The notes beneath the pieces are model-generated. The model was not told where the DNA came from and ran no database searches. It saw only the letters and a program-made list of their open reading frames with translations. 64,000 nt of DNA from Hyphomicrobiales bacterium (GTDB lineage Bacteria > Pseudomonadota > Alphaproteobacteria > Rhizobiales > Beijerinckiaceae): positions 310,001 through 374,000 of the forward strand of contig JAFLCX010000001.1 of NCBI GenBank assembly GCA_017302635.1, given 5' to 3'. Shown here piece after piece: positions 1 to 8,604 of the stretch. Both the position numbers and the translations under genes were made by a program. Each line of letters opens with the position of its first letter. Positions within the stretch are counted from its first letter, which is position 1.

Positions 1-158
1 ATCAAGCCTGAGAAAACCGGGCGAGCGGCAATGGTTTCGGCCAGCCGCGCCTGATGCGCCTTGAGGCTTTCGAGCGTGAGGAGCTGATGCAGGTTGAACG
101 CATAGGCGAGCCCCAAGCCGAGGGCGATGACGGCCAGAATAACCAGTTTGCGGATCAT
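1..158 (-). CDS. TVP38/TMEM64 (DedA-like) family membrane protein, N-terminal fragment
   Basis: Only the first 52 codons are present; the gene runs off the left edge. The visible part starts with a short basic stretch, one hydrophobic segment (KLVILAVIALGLGLAYA) and then a polar helix of the type LESLKAHQARLAETI. This layout is typical of the N-terminus of TVP38/TMEM64 (SNARE-associated Golgi, DedA-like) inner-membrane proteins. The ATG overlaps the stop of the upstream phosphatidyltransferase as ATGA, so the two are probably translationally coupled. A link to envelope lipid handling fits that neighbour but is inference. The family call rests on the N-terminus only. Confidence 0.6.
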   Translation of the reverse strand, partial: MIRKLVILAVIALGLGLAYAFNLHQLLTLESLKAHQARLAETIAARPVFSGL

Positions 159-766
159 GATTGTCTTTCGAGCATGGAGCGCAGCACCAGAGTCCGGCCC
201 AAGGCCGTCAGGAGGCACATCGCAGCGAAAATATAGGCCAGGGGCACAAACCAATCCGGCCGCAAGCAGAACAGCACGAAGAAGGCAATGGTTTCGGTGC
301 CCTCAGCCAACCCGGCGAGGTAATAGAAGCTCTTCTCGCCTTGCGCGCGCGTCTCCCAGCCCTTCTCGGCGGCGACGATCGCGCTGGCGAGGAACGAACC
401 GCCCGAGAGGATAAAGCTCGCGACAAGCACCAGAGCGGCGAGCCGTGCTTCGGGGAAAGCGATGCCGAAGGCCACCGGAATGGCGGCGTAAAAAGCAAAA
501 TCCGAGACAATATCGAGATACCCGCCAAAAGCTGTCTTGCCCCGGATACGCGCCACCGCGCCATCCAGGCCATCGGCGAGGCGCGAGGCAACGATGAGAG
601 CCAGCCCGAGTGTGAAATTCTGGAGCGCGATCGCCACGGCTGCGCCGAGGCCGAGGCCAAGGCCAGCCAGCGTCACCTGATTGGCGCTCAAACCGGTCGC
701 GGCCAGAACGCGCCCCAGAATCTGGAGCGGTGGGTCAATCAGCGGGCGCAGGGTTGAATCGAACAT
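155..766 (-). CDS. CDP-alcohol phosphatidyltransferase family membrane protein
   Basis: This 203-residue integral membrane protein carries the CDP-alcohol phosphatidyltransferase signature. DGLDGAVAR is followed by GGYLDIVSD, which supplies the four aspartates that bind metal and the CDP-linked donor. Around it are about six hydrophobic segments, which fits an inner-membrane enzyme moving a phosphatidyl group from CDP-diacylglycerol, or a related CDP-alcohol, to a small alcohol. The spacing between AR and the next conserved Gly is one residue shorter than in PgsA. The acceptor cannot be told from sequence. It overlaps the next gene by ATGA and diverges from the TupA-like gene. Confidence 0.85.
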   Translation of the reverse strand: MFDSTLRPLIDPPLQILGRVLAATGLSANQVTLAGLGLGLGAAVAIALQNFTLGLALIVASRLADGLDGAVARIRGKTAFGGYLDIVSDFAFYAAIPVAFGIAFPEARLAALVLVASFILSGGSFLASAIVAAEKGWETRAQGEKSFYYLAGLAEGTETIAFFVLFCLRPDWFVPLAYIFAAMCLLTALGRTLVLRSMLERQS

Positions 767-818
767 GACCTATCTGCATATTGTGCTGTCTCAAAGCAAA
801 GACACGCTTCTGTGAGGC

Positions 819-1706
819 ATGTGGCAAGCGGATATGTCGCATCAAACGCGCGCAGGGGCAAAGCAGGCCGTGTCCTCGATGCTGAACCGACGACAGGGAC
901 TGGTCGCGCTGGCCGCGCTTCCGGTCGTGCTGCGGACGGCCCAAGCCGCAAATCCGCTGAAACTCGTCTCGACCACATCGACGCAGGATTCAGGCCTTTT
1001 GCGCGATCTCCTGCCCCGGTTTCAGGCGGATACGGGCATTCAGGTTCGGGCCATCTCGCTCGGCACCGGTCAAGCGCTCGAAGTGGCCCGGCGCGGCGAT
1101 GTTGATCTGGTGCTTGTCCATGCGAGAAGCGAGGAGGAAGCCTTCGTTGCACAGGGCTATGGCCTCTGGCGGCGCCCCGTCATGTATAATGACTTCGTGA
1201 TCGTCGGTCCGCGCCACGACCCCGCCGGCATTGCCGGATTGGCGGATGCCATAGCGGCTTTCGATCGCATCCGGAGCTCCGGTCAGGTCTTCATCTCGCG
1301 CGGCGACCGTTCGGGCACGCACCTGATGGAGCTTGAAATCTGGCGATCACTGAGCGTCAACCCGGATATTCTGGACAAAACCCGCTATCGGCCGATCGGT
1401 CAGGGCCAGGGTGCCGCCCTTGCGATTGCCGGTGAACTCAACGCCTATCTGCTGGTCGACAGGGGCACCTGGATTGCATTTCGCAACAAACGCGAACTGG
1501 CCTTGCTATGCGAGGGTTCGCGAGCCCTGCGCAACCAGTATGGCGTGATCCCGGTCCATCCGGCGCGTCACCCGCATGTCCATAGCCGTGAGGCGCTGAT
1601 TTTCGCGGATTGGATCACCGGAGCGCGCGGTCAGCAGGCGATTTCCGATTTTCGCATTGATGGGCAACAGCTCTTCTTTCCCAATTCGGGCGAGGCTGGG
1701 GCTTGA
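819..1706 (+). CDS. tupA: TupA-like tungstate/molybdate periplasmic binding protein
   Basis: This is a periplasmic substrate-binding protein of the TupA (tungstate) family. After the signal peptide come hallmarks of the group: STTSTQDSGLLRDLLPRF, GTGQALEVARRGDVDLVLVHA and VMYNDFVIVGP. The leader contains NRRQGLVALAALP, a twin-arginine-like n-region and hydrophobic core, with likely cleavage after AQA. The start is uncertain: ATG at 819, 834 or 879 all keep the signal peptide. Tungstate transport normally needs TupB and TupC, and neither is next to it; the next gene is a PotF-like binding protein 33 bp on. The ligand is inferred from the family. Confidence 0.85.
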   Translation: MWQADMSHQTRAGAKQAVSSMLNRRQGLVALAALPVVLRTAQAANPLKLVSTTSTQDSGLLRDLLPRFQADTGIQVRAISLGTGQALEVARRGDVDLVLVHARSEEEAFVAQGYGLWRRPVMYNDFVIVGPRHDPAGIAGLADAIAAFDRIRSSGQVFISRGDRSGTHLMELEIWRSLSVNPDILDKTRYRPIGQGQGAALAIAGELNAYLLVDRGTWIAFRNKRELALLCEGSRALRNQYGVIPVHPARHPHVHSREALIFADWITGARGQQAISDFRIDGQQLFFPNSGEAGA

Positions 1707-1739
1707 CGCCTGCAGGAAGCTGCTGTCGAACGTCTTGCC

Positions 1740-2876
1740 ATGAAACGACTTTCGGATGCGGGCGGTGCAATTTCGAGATGGGTGGGAAGACCGGTTTCCG
1801 GGCTGGTTTTCATTGTCGCTTTGGCCATGCTTCCGCATGCGGCGGCTGCCCAGAATGAGCTGAAAATCTACAACTGGTCGGATTACATCAACCCGGCCGT
1901 GCTGGATGCCTTCACGCGAGAGACCGGAATCCGCGTGATCTACGATACTTATGACCAGAGAGAGCAGGCCGAATCCGCCCTGAAAAGCGGGAAAAGCGGC
2001 TACGATCTCGTGGTCATCGATGCATCGACAATGTCGCGTCACATTGCGCTCAATCTCTATGCTCCGCTCGACAAGACCCGCCTTTCGAATCTGAGCCAAC
2101 TCTGGCCGGAGATCACGCGGCGCCTCGCCCGGCATGATCCCGATAACCGTCACGCGGTGAACTATCTCTGGGGCACGACGGGCCTCGGCTACAACCTCAA
2201 GAAAATCCGGGAGCGGCTGGGGCCCGATGCGAGGGTGGAGAGCTGGTCTATTCTGTTCAACCCCGAGACACTGAAGAAGCTCGCCCCTTGCGGCGTGCAT
2301 GTGCTGGATGCGCCGGAGGAATTGTTCCCCGCCGCCCTGCGCTACCTCGGGCTCGATCCGGATTCGCGCAAGGAGGGCGATTGGCGAAAGGCTACCGAAC
2401 TCCTGCTGAAAATCCGGCCGCATATCCAGAAATTCCACTCTGCCGAATTCATCAGCGGGCTTGCCAACGGCGACATTTGCCTCGCGGTCGGCACTTCGGG
2501 TGACGTGATGCAGGCGAGACGACGCGCGAGGGAATCGCGCAACGATGTGGAAATCGGCTATTCCATACCGAAAGAGGGTGCGCTGGTCTGGTTCGACAAC
2601 CTTGTCATTCCGGCGAACGCCGCAAACAAGGAAGCCGCTCACCGGTTTCTCGATTTTCTCAACCGTCCGGAAATCGCGGCGCTGAATGCCGGCTTTCTCC
2701 AGTTCGCATCGCCGAATCTGGCCGCGCGGGCGTATCTGCCGGCGGAAACCCGCGACCATCCCGGTCTTTATCCGTCGGCCGAAGTGGTGTCGCGGCTCTT
2801 TACCGTTTCGCCTCTGGATGAACCGTCGCAGCGTGCCCGCGCCCGACTTTGGCAGCGCGTGAAGACCGGCAAATAA
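1740..2876 (+). CDS. potF: Putrescine/spermidine-type periplasmic binding protein (PotF-like)
   Basis: This 378-residue periplasmic protein follows E. coli PotF along its length. It has LKIYNWSDYINPAVLDAF after the signal peptide, then YDLVVIDAS, LWGTTGLGYN, FHSAEFISGLANGDICLAVG and the C-terminal WQRVKTGK. These place it with the PotD/PotF polyamine receptors. Residues about 15-37 form the signal peptide, probably cut after AAAAQ. No potG, potH or potI partner follows: the next gene, after about 260 bp, is a cold-shock gene. It may work with a transporter encoded elsewhere or as a sensor. Whether it prefers putrescine or spermidine is not resolved. Confidence 0.88.
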   Translation: MKRLSDAGGAISRWVGRPVSGLVFIVALAMLPHAAAAQNELKIYNWSDYINPAVLDAFTRETGIRVIYDTYDQREQAESALKSGKSGYDLVVIDASTMSRHIALNLYAPLDKTRLSNLSQLWPEITRRLARHDPDNRHAVNYLWGTTGLGYNLKKIRERLGPDARVESWSILFNPETLKKLAPCGVHVLDAPEELFPAALRYLGLDPDSRKEGDWRKATELLLKIRPHIQKFHSAEFISGLANGDICLAVGTSGDVMQARRRARESRNDVEIGYSIPKEGALVWFDNLVIPANAANKEAAHRFLDFLNRPEIAALNAGFLQFASPNLAARAYLPAETRDHPGLYPSAEVVSRLFTVSPLDEPSQRARARLWQRVKTGK

Positions 2877-3139
2877 AAATGTCCGTATTGGTGAATTCAG
2901 CACGGTTTCCCCGATATCGGGCTGAAGTGGCCGCCAGTATTTTTGCAGGGCCAGCGAATTTTCTTGTGTCGCGAGCAAAAAAGGGCTAAGCGGCCCAGAT
3001 CGTATTTCGGTCGAACGATTTTGCCCTATGGCTCTGATGAGCCGGTTCGGCTGATGACCTCTCCCAAAAATACCGATACTACCGCAGCGATACGCAGACC
3101 CGCGTGTCGTGATCTCGACCTATCATCAAGGACTATCCC
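2877..3139 (+). promoter_or_regulatory. Intergenic leader upstream of csp (probable promoter and 5' UTR)
   Basis: This 263-bp stretch has no credible gene. It separates the PotF-like gene from csp and must hold the csp promoter. Long structured leaders are usual for cold-shock genes and this length would allow one. I could not place a convincing -35/-10 pair or a named cold-box. Confidence 0.4.
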
Positions 3140-3352
3140 ATGCAGACCGGAACCGTGAAGTGGTTCAACGCCCAAAAGGGCTATGGCTTCATCCAGCCCT
3201 CGAATGGCGGCACCGACGTGTTCGTCCATATCAGCGCTGTGGAGCGTGCGGGCCTCAATGGCCTCGCCGAAGGCCAGAAGGTTTCCTACGAGATCGTCGC
3301 AGACCGCCGTTCGGGCAAGTCTTCGGCCGATCGCCTCCAGATCGTCGACTGA
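3140..3352 (+). CDS. cspA: Cold-shock protein, CspA family
   Basis: This is a 70-residue single cold-shock domain protein, the normal size for the family. It contains RNP1 (KGYGFIQP, residues about 13-20) and RNP2 (VFVHIS, about 28-33), whose aromatic side chains stack on single-stranded RNA or [11 protein letters not shown] at the N-terminus is also canonical. It acts in the cytoplasm as an RNA chaperone. Thirteen bases downstream begins rpsU, an arrangement seen in many alphaproteobacteria that suggests co-transcription, with rhlE next in the same direction. Which paralogue of the CspA series it is, and whether it is cold-induced, cannot be told. Confidence 0.95.
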   Translation: MQTGTVKWFNAQKGYGFIQPSNGGTDVFVHISAVERAGLNGLAEGQKVSYEIVADRRSGKSSADRLQIVD

Positions 3353-3365
3353 AGGGAAACGCCTC

Positions 3366-3635
3366 GTGCTCGTCCAGGTTCGCGACAACAATGTCGAACA
3401 GGCGCTCCGCGTCCTGAAGAAAAAGATGCAGCGCGAGGGAGTTTTTCGCGAAATGCGCCAGCGGAAGGCTTATGAGAAGCCCTCCGAGCGCCGCAACCGC
3501 GAGAAGGGCGAGGCCATCCGCCGCGCCCGGAAAGCACAGCGCAAGCAGGCACAGCGCGAGGGTCTGATCCCCGCGCCGAAACCCCGGGACGACAAGCGCC
3601 CCGGCGCAGCACGGGCCGGCGGCGCAAGCCGCTGA
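3366..3635 (+). CDS. rpsU: 30S ribosomal protein S21 (bS21)
   Basis: The 89-residue product starts [20 protein letters not shown] and continues with [18 protein letters not shown], the S21 core, then a long Lys/Arg-rich tail typical of alphaproteobacterial S21. S21 binds the 30S platform near the anti-Shine-Dalgarno and helps initiation. The start is taken as GTG at 3366, with an AAGGGA Shine-Dalgarno sequence at 3352-3357, because the conserved S21 N-terminus begins exactly there. The frame is open further upstream across csp but has no reason to be coding. It is coupled to csp by a 13-bp gap. Confidence 0.93.
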   Translation: MLVQVRDNNVEQALRVLKKKMQREGVFREMRQRKAYEKPSERRNREKGEAIRRARKAQRKQAQREGLIPAPKPRDDKRPGAARAGGASR

Positions 3636-3812
3636 ACCCGCCCCTGTCCGCGCCCTCCGGGGCTGCGGCCAGATACCCGAAATAGCGGCGCCACGGATTG
3701 GCGCAGGGCTTGAGTAGCGTGATTGCGCGGGGGATTTCTCCCTTGTGCCGCTTCGCCCTTGGCTGTTTTTCCCTGGACCACCTCCAGTCACGCGAGGTTG
3801 CCCGTTTGACCC

Positions 3813-3838
3813 GTAAAGCGCCCGCTTTACGGCGCTTT
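3813..3838 (+). promoter_or_regulatory. Two mutually exclusive hairpins in the rhlE leader
   Basis: GTAAAGC at 3813-3819 can pair with GCTTTAC at 3824-3830 (7 bp, 4-nt loop). The overlapping AAAGCGCC at 3815-3822 can instead pair with GGCGCTTT at 3831-3838 (8 bp, 8-nt loop). Both cannot form together. They lie about 40 nt before the rhlE start and could act as a temperature- or helicase-sensitive switch. There is no U-run, so this is not a plain terminator. Confidence 0.45.
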
Positions 3839-3875
3839 GGGCTGTTGCGTGAAATGGCCCGCCTGAAGGTTCAAA

Positions 3876-5345
3876 TTGACCAGTTTTTCTGATTTCGTCC
3901 TGCTCGCCCCTCTCAACAAGGCGCTGGCCGGCGAAGGCTATACCCAACCCACCCCCATCCAGATGCAGGCCATTCCGCCAGCACTCGAAGGCCGCGACCT
4001 TCTGGGCATCGCCCAGACCGGCACCGGCAAGACCGCGGCCTTTGCGCTGCCGATCCTGCATCGCCTCGGCAAGACGGGCATGACCCGCAAGCCGAAGAGC
4101 TGCCGCGCGCTCATCCTGAGCCCGACGCGTGAACTCGCAAGCCAGATCGCCGAGAGTTTCAAAGCCTATGGCCGTTACATGCACCTCTCAATCGATGTCG
4201 TGTTCGGCGGCGTGCCGATCGGCAAGCAGATCCGCCGCCTCGCGACAGGCGCCGACATTCTTGTCGCCACACCGGGCCGCCTGCTCGACCTCATCGACCA
4301 ACGCGCGATCACCTTGCGCGATCTCGAAATCCTCGTTCTCGACGAGGCAGACCAGATGCTGGATCTCGGGTTCATCAAGCCGCTGAAGCGCATCATTCCG
4401 ATGCTGCCGAAGCAGCGCCAAAGCCTCTTTTTCTCGGCCACCATGCCGGGTTCGATCGCCGAACTCGCCGATCAGTTCCTCACCAAGCCGGTTCAGGTCG
4501 CGGTGACGCCTGTCGCCACCACCGCCGAGCGCGTGGTGCAAGGCGTGATGCATGTGGAAGGTGGCAACAAGCCCGCCTTGCTGAGGGCCGTCCTCACCGA
4601 CCCAACCGTCGCCCGCGTGCTGGTGTTTACGCGCACCAAGCACGGGGCGGATCGGGTTGTGAAAGGGCTCGGCCGGGATGGAATTCCCGCTCTGGCCATC
4701 CACGGCAACCGCTCGCAATCGCAACGCCAGCAGGCGCTGGCGGCCTTTCGTTCGGGAAATTGCCGTGTGCTGGTCGCCACCGATATCGCCGCGCGCGGCA
4801 TTGATATCGACGGTGTGACCCATGTCATCAACTATGATCTGCCGGATGTGCCGGAATCTTACGTGCACCGCATCGGCCGGACGGCCCGTGCGGGTGCCAG
4901 CGGCATCGCGATTGCGTTCTGCTCGGGCGAGGAACGCTCGAACCTGCGCGCGATCGAGAAACTGACCCGCATCGCCATCCCCGTGCTCACCCTCCCCGAA
5001 GGTTACAGGGCCGAACCGCGCCCGGCGCGCGTTCCGCAGGAACCCGGACAGGAGCGCCGCGAGCGCGAGTTTTCGCGTCCGCGTGAGGGCGTCCAAGGCG
5101 AGCGCGACGAGCACCGTCCGCGCAAGCCTTTCGGTCAGCGCCCCGGCGGAACCGATCACGCAAGGCCCTTTGCGCCGCGCGGGAAGGGTTTCGGACGACC
5201 GGGCCAGCGCAACGAGCGCCCGCATGGCGAACAGGCTGCACCCCGTCAGGATCGTCCGCAGGGCGAGCAGCGGCAGGACCGGCCGCAGGGTGAACGGCGT
5301 CGTTTTGCCGGTGGCGGCAAGCGCTTCGCCAATCGCTCGGCTTGA
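3876..5345 (+). CDS. rhlE: DEAD-box ATP-dependent RNA helicase, RhlE type
   Basis: The 489-residue protein has the full DEAD-box set in order: a Q-motif region (GYTQPTPIQMQAIP), motif I AQTGTGKT, PTRELA, DEAD within VLDEADQMLD, motif III SAT, and motif VI HRIGRTARAG. A low-complexity Arg/Gly/Gln/Pro-rich tail of about 110 residues ends with repeats of QDRPQGE and probably adds RNA binding. Such helicases unwind RNA in ribosome assembly and mRNA decay, often at low temperature, which fits csp and rpsU upstream. The start is TTG at 3876, preceded by GAAGG at 3865-3869; no ATG gives a family-like N-terminus. Confidence 0.93.
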   Translation: MTSFSDFVLLAPLNKALAGEGYTQPTPIQMQAIPPALEGRDLLGIAQTGTGKTAAFALPILHRLGKTGMTRKPKSCRALILSPTRELASQIAESFKAYGRYMHLSIDVVFGGVPIGKQIRRLATGADILVATPGRLLDLIDQRAITLRDLEILVLDEADQMLDLGFIKPLKRIIPMLPKQRQSLFFSATMPGSIAELADQFLTKPVQVAVTPVATTAERVVQGVMHVEGGNKPALLRAVLTDPTVARVLVFTRTKHGADRVVKGLGRDGIPALAIHGNRSQSQRQQALAAFRSGNCRVLVATDIAARGIDIDGVTHVINYDLPDVPESYVHRIGRTARAGASGIAIAFCSGEERSNLRAIEKLTRIAIPVLTLPEGYRAEPRPARVPQEPGQERREREFSRPREGVQGERDEHRPRKPFGQRPGGTDHARPFAPRGKGFGRPGQRNERPHGEQAAPRQDRPQGEQRQDRPQGERRRFAGGGKRFANRSA

Positions 5346-5354
5346 AGCCTTTTC

Positions 5355-5379
5355 CGGCCAAGTGGATGCCGCTTGGCCG
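5355..5379. terminator. Hairpin between convergent rhlE and fcl
   Basis: CGGCCAAG at 5355-5362 pairs perfectly with CTTGGCCG at 5372-5379 around a 9-nt loop. It sits in the 65-bp gap between two convergent genes. No clear T-run follows on either strand, so it may only contribute to termination or RNA stability. Confidence 0.4.
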
Positions 5380-5410
5380 CAAGATATTGCGGCAACGGAT
5401 TTTGAAGGGC

Positions 5411-6364
5411 TCAGGCGCGGTTGCGCCCGCCACCGGCGAGAAAATCGGCGTAAGCTGATGAAAGCCCCGCTTCGAGCGGGGTTTTTGCTATCCAGCCCAT
5501 GGCCGCCAGCTTCGAGACATCGAGGAGCTTGCGCGGCGTGCCATCCGGGCGTGACGCATCAAAGGCGAGCGCGCCCTTGAAGCCGACAACCCGTGCAATG
5601 GCCTGCGCCAGTTCGGCGATGGTCACGTCGGTGCCCGTCCCGACATTGAGATGCGGCTCATCGGAATAATGCTCGAGCGCGAACAGGGTCGCTTCAGCCA
5701 GATCATCGACATGCAGGAATTCACGGCGCGGCGTGCCGGTTCCCCAGATCACAACCTCTTTCGCACCCGTCTCCTTCGCCTCATGAAACCGGCGGATCAA
5801 AGCCGCGATCACGTGCGAATGTTCGGGGTGATAATTGTCGCCGGGGCCGTAGAGGTTCGAGGGCATCAGTGAGATCATGTCGGCGCCGAATTGGCGACGA
5901 TAGCTCTGCGCGAGCTTGATGCCGGCGATCTTGGCGATCGCATACCACTCGTTGGTCGGCTCGAGCGAGCCAGTGAGCAGGCTCTCCTCGCGGATCGGCT
6001 GCTCGGCATATTTCGGATAGATGCAGGATGAACCGAGATTGACGAGCTTCCTCACGCCATGCCGGTGCGCGGCCTCGATCACATTTCCGGCGATCATCAG
6101 GTTCTTGTAGAGAAAATCGCGGGGGAAGGAGTTGTTGGCGACAATGCCGCCCACATGGGCCGCCGCAAGCAGCACCACATCGGGCTTCTCGCGCGCAAAC
6201 CAACTCTCGGTCTGAGCCTGATTTTCGAGATCAGCCTCGGCGCGCGTGGCGACAAGTGGCGTCATTCCACGCGAGCCTAGCGCACGCACCAAAGCCTGCC
6301 CCACCATGCCACGATGCCCCGCGACGAAGATTTTCCGGCCGGCGAGCGCGAAGGGGACCTTCAT
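5411..6364 (-). CDS. fcl: GDP-L-fucose synthase
   Basis: This extended short-chain dehydrogenase converts GDP-4-keto-6-deoxy-D-mannose to GDP-L-fucose by 3,5-epimerisation and NADPH reduction. It shows the nucleotide-binding GHRGMVG, the Ser of LGSSCIYP, and YAIAK (the Tyr-x3-Lys pair). [21 protein letters not shown] is a family hallmark. At 317 residues it is of normal length from the ATG at 6364. An in-frame ATG at 6469 lies inside gmd and was not used. The start lies 2 bp after the gmd stop, so gmd-fcl is one operon supplying fucose for the polysaccharide locus. Confidence 0.95.
   Translation of the reverse strand: MKVPFALAGRKIFVAGHRGMVGQALVRALGSRGMTPLVATRAEADLENQAQTESWFAREKPDVVLLAAAHVGGIVANNSFPRDFLYKNLMIAGNVIEAAHRHGVRKLVNLGSSCIYPKYAEQPIREESLLTGSLEPTNEWYAIAKIAGIKLAQSYRRQFGADMISLMPSNLYGPGDNYHPEHSHVIAALIRRFHEAKETGAKEVVIWGTGTPRREFLHVDDLAEATLFALEHYSDEPHLNVGTGTDVTIAELAQAIARVVGFKGALAFDASRPDGTPRKLLDVSKLAAMGWIAKTPLEAGLSSAYADFLAGGGRNRA
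5465..5486 (+). terminator. Rho-independent terminator for rhlE, inside the fcl 3' end
   Basis: On the plus strand, CCCCGCT (5465-5471) pairs with AGCGGGG (5475-5481) around a TCG loop and is followed at once by TTTTT. This is a textbook intrinsic terminator in the direction of rhlE. It lies about 120 nt past the rhlE stop and within the coding sequence of the convergent fcl gene. Confidence 0.75.
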
Positions 6365-6366
6365 GC

Positions 6367-7434
6367 TCAAACGTTCCGCTCGTTGCGATTGTGCTCGCGC
6401 AGAACGGTGTCGAGGTCGGCCCTCACCATATCGCGCACAAGCGTTTCGAACGGGGTGGAATGCTGCCAACCCAGTTTCGCCTTCGCCTTGGAAGGGTCGC
6501 CGATCAGGAGATCAACCTCGGTCGGGCGGAAGTAGCGCGGATCGATCTTGACCCGCACAATCCCGGACGCTGCATCGCGGCCGACCTCATCGACCCCCTC
6601 GCCTTCCCAGGCGATGGTCACGCCGGTTTCGGCAAATGCGCGCTCCACGAATTCCCGGACGGCGTGCGTCTCGCCCGTGGCGAGCACGAAATCATCGCCC
6701 TCGGGCTGCTGGAGGATGCGCCACATGCCCTCAACGTAATCTTTGGCGTGCCCCCAGTCGCGCTTGGCATCGAGATTGCCAAGATACAGCACATCCTGAA
6801 GCCCATGCTGGATGGAGGCTACAGCGCGGGTGATTTTGCGGGTCACAAAGGTTTCGCCGCGCAAGGGGCTTTCATGGTTGAACAGGATGCCGTTCGAGGC
6901 ATGCAGGCCATAAGCCTCGCGGTAATTCACCGTGATCCAGTAGGCATAGAGCTTCGCAGCGGCATAGGGCGAACGCGGATAGAAAGGTGTGGTCTCGCGC
7001 TGCGGAATTTCCTGCACCTTGCCGTAAAGCTCGGAGGTCGAGGCCTGATAGAAACGCGACTTCTTGTCGAGACCCAGAATGCGGATGGCTTCCAGCAAAC
7101 GCAACGTGCCGATCGCATCGGCATTGGCGGTGTATTCGGCGGTCTCGAAACTCACCTGTACGTGAGATTGCGCCGCGAGATTGTAGATCTCGTCCGGTTG
7201 CGTTTCCTGCACGATGCGGATGAGGTTGGTGGCATCGGTCATGTCGCCATAATGCAGGGTCAGGCGCACATCCTTCTCGTGCGGGTCCTGATAGAGGTGA
7301 TCGATCCGCGCGGTGTTGAAGGACGACGAGCGGCGCTTGACGCCGTGCACGTGATAGCCCTTCGCGAGCAGCAATTCAGCCAGATAGGCGCCATCCTGGC
7401 CCGTGATGCCGGTGACAAGGGCGGTCTTTTGCAT
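6367..7434 (-). CDS. gmd: GDP-mannose 4,6-dehydratase
   Basis: The 355-residue enzyme converts GDP-D-mannose to GDP-4-keto-6-deoxy-D-mannose, the step before fcl. It starts with the Rossmann motif [15 protein letters not shown] and has [13 protein letters not shown], the catalytic SPYAAAK segment (Tyr-x3-Lys) and [17 protein letters not shown], all diagnostic for Gmd. Its length equals that of well-studied Gmd proteins. It is divergent from the plus-strand PIG-L gene across a 441-bp region. GDP-rhamnose or other 6-deoxyhexoses could also branch from its product, but fcl next door points to fucose. Confidence 0.96.
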   Translation of the reverse strand: MQKTALVTGITGQDGAYLAELLLAKGYHVHGVKRRSSSFNTARIDHLYQDPHEKDVRLTLHYGDMTDATNLIRIVQETQPDEIYNLAAQSHVQVSFETAEYTANADAIGTLRLLEAIRILGLDKKSRFYQASTSELYGKVQEIPQRETTPFYPRSPYAAAKLYAYWITVNYREAYGLHASNGILFNHESPLRGETFVTRKITRAVASIQHGLQDVLYLGNLDAKRDWGHAKDYVEGMWRILQQPEGDDFVLATGETHAVREFVERAFAETGVTIAWEGEGVDEVGRDAASGIVRVKIDPRYFRPTEVDLLIGDPSKAKAKLGWQHSTPFETLVRDMVRADLDTVLREHNRNERNV

Positions 7435-7875
7435 GGTGAAACGAGGGCCTGTCGTTAGGAATGGGTTGAGCTTCCGGCCAACATCCGAGCACTGTCACCG
7501 GCGGGAAGCATCGAGCGCTTCTTGTCTTCGCATTCAGGCCTGCCCGCACGGGCGGGACGGCGCGAACGGAAGCCGAAGCTCTTGAGACGGCGCTCATAAG
7601 ACATTTTTCAGGTGAAGAATCAAGTTGCGCTCCCTCCGCCGCACACTCTTGCGAGCTGGCCCGGAGAGCAGGCCGAAACGGCCATCCCTCCTCACCGGAA
7701 GGGCGCTGTTGCAAACGGTCTTTTGCTGCTTTAACGGGCTTGTATCGGCTGATCGGAGGCGAAAACCCCGCGGCCAACGGCAGGAGGTACAGGTTCCGGC
7801 ACCAGATATGAGGTGAAATGCCGGTCTGGTCTGTTTCGAATGTCGACGGTTTCTTGCGAACAAAGTGGTGAGTCC
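7435..7875. promoter_or_regulatory. Divergent promoter region between gmd and the plus-strand polysaccharide operon
   Basis: These 441 bp hold no convincing gene. They lie between two divergent polysaccharide transcripts and must contain both promoters. A GC-rich hairpin (GCCCG/CGGGC within CTGCCCGCACGGGCGGG) lies near 7550. GGTGAG just before 7876 acts as the Shine-Dalgarno sequence of the next gene. Confidence 0.5.
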
Positions 7876-8517
7876 ATGCATATCCTAGCACCCGGCGCTC
7901 CGACGCTCGTCCTCTGCGCGCATCCGGATGACGAGATCGGCTGCGGTGCCCTGATCAACAAGCTGACGGAAAGCGGCCAGCCGGTCCATTATGCCTATTT
8001 CTCGGATTGTGCAGAAAGCACGAAAGCGCTGGGATTTGAGCCGGAAACGCTGATCGAGGAATGCTACGAGAGCTGCAAGCGGCTCGGGATCAAGCGTGAA
8101 AACATCCAGGGCTTTGATTTCCCGGTCCGCTATTTTCCGCAATACCGGCAGGATATTCTGGAAACGCTCGTCAAGCTGCGCAAGCAGATCAACCCGAGTC
8201 TTGTTCTCGTGGCCAGTCGCGATGACATCCATCAGGATCACTCGGCCCTGACCAATGAAGCGGTGCGGGCCTTCAAGCATTCGACCATCATTGGCTACGA
8301 ATTCCCCTGGAATCACATGCATTCGCATCTCGATATGCTGGTGCGGGTCGAGCAACGCCATATCGACGCGAAAATCCATGCCTGGGGCGCCTACAAGACC
8401 CAGACGGCCCGCGCGTATCACGGCCAGAAAGTGCTGGAGTCGCTCGCCCGCGTGCGCGGAGTTCAGGCCAATTCGGAATTTGCCGAGAGCTATGAAACGA
8501 TCCGCGTATTCATGTAA
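7876..8517 (+). CDS. PIG-L/LmbE family N-acetylsugar deacetylase
   Basis: This 213-residue protein has the zinc-hydrolase signature of the PIG-L (LmbE) family: AHPDDE at residues 15-20, supplying His and Asp metal ligands and the catalytic Asp, and HQDH at 119-122 for the remaining ligand. Family members deacetylate N-acetylglucosamine-containing lipids, nucleotide sugars or small thiols. Here, at the head of a polysaccharide operon and before an LpxD-like acyltransferase, the likely substrate is an N-acetylated sugar of the polysaccharide or its precursor. The ATG at 7876 was chosen for its Shine-Dalgarno sequence and family-like N-terminus; 7840 is an alternative. Confidence 0.88.
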   Translation: MHILAPGAPTLVLCAHPDDEIGCGALINKLTESGQPVHYAYFSDCAESTKALGFEPETLIEECYESCKRLGIKRENIQGFDFPVRYFPQYRQDILETLVKLRKQINPSLVLVASRDDIHQDHSALTNEAVRAFKHSTIIGYEFPWNHMHSHLDMLVRVEQRHIDAKIHAWGAYKTQTARAYHGQKVLESLARVRGVQANSEFAESYETIRVFM

Positions 8518-8604
8518 TTTCGACATGATGCTTCAACCTTGCGCGTCATTCATGTGCCGGGTTTGCACGCATCCAGACCACACCCATCAGCGGAGAAGAG
8601 CAGG

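Noticed and set aside
1506..2978. 490-codon open frame on the minus strand opposite the PotF-like gene
   Set aside because: Antisense shadow in a GC-rich genome. The plus strand matches PotF from end to end; the minus translation has no recognisable motif.
3636..3875. Possible small gene between rpsU and rhlE (frame 3698-3892)
   Set aside because: No Shine-Dalgarno sequence, no family resemblance; the region is better read as a leader with hairpins.
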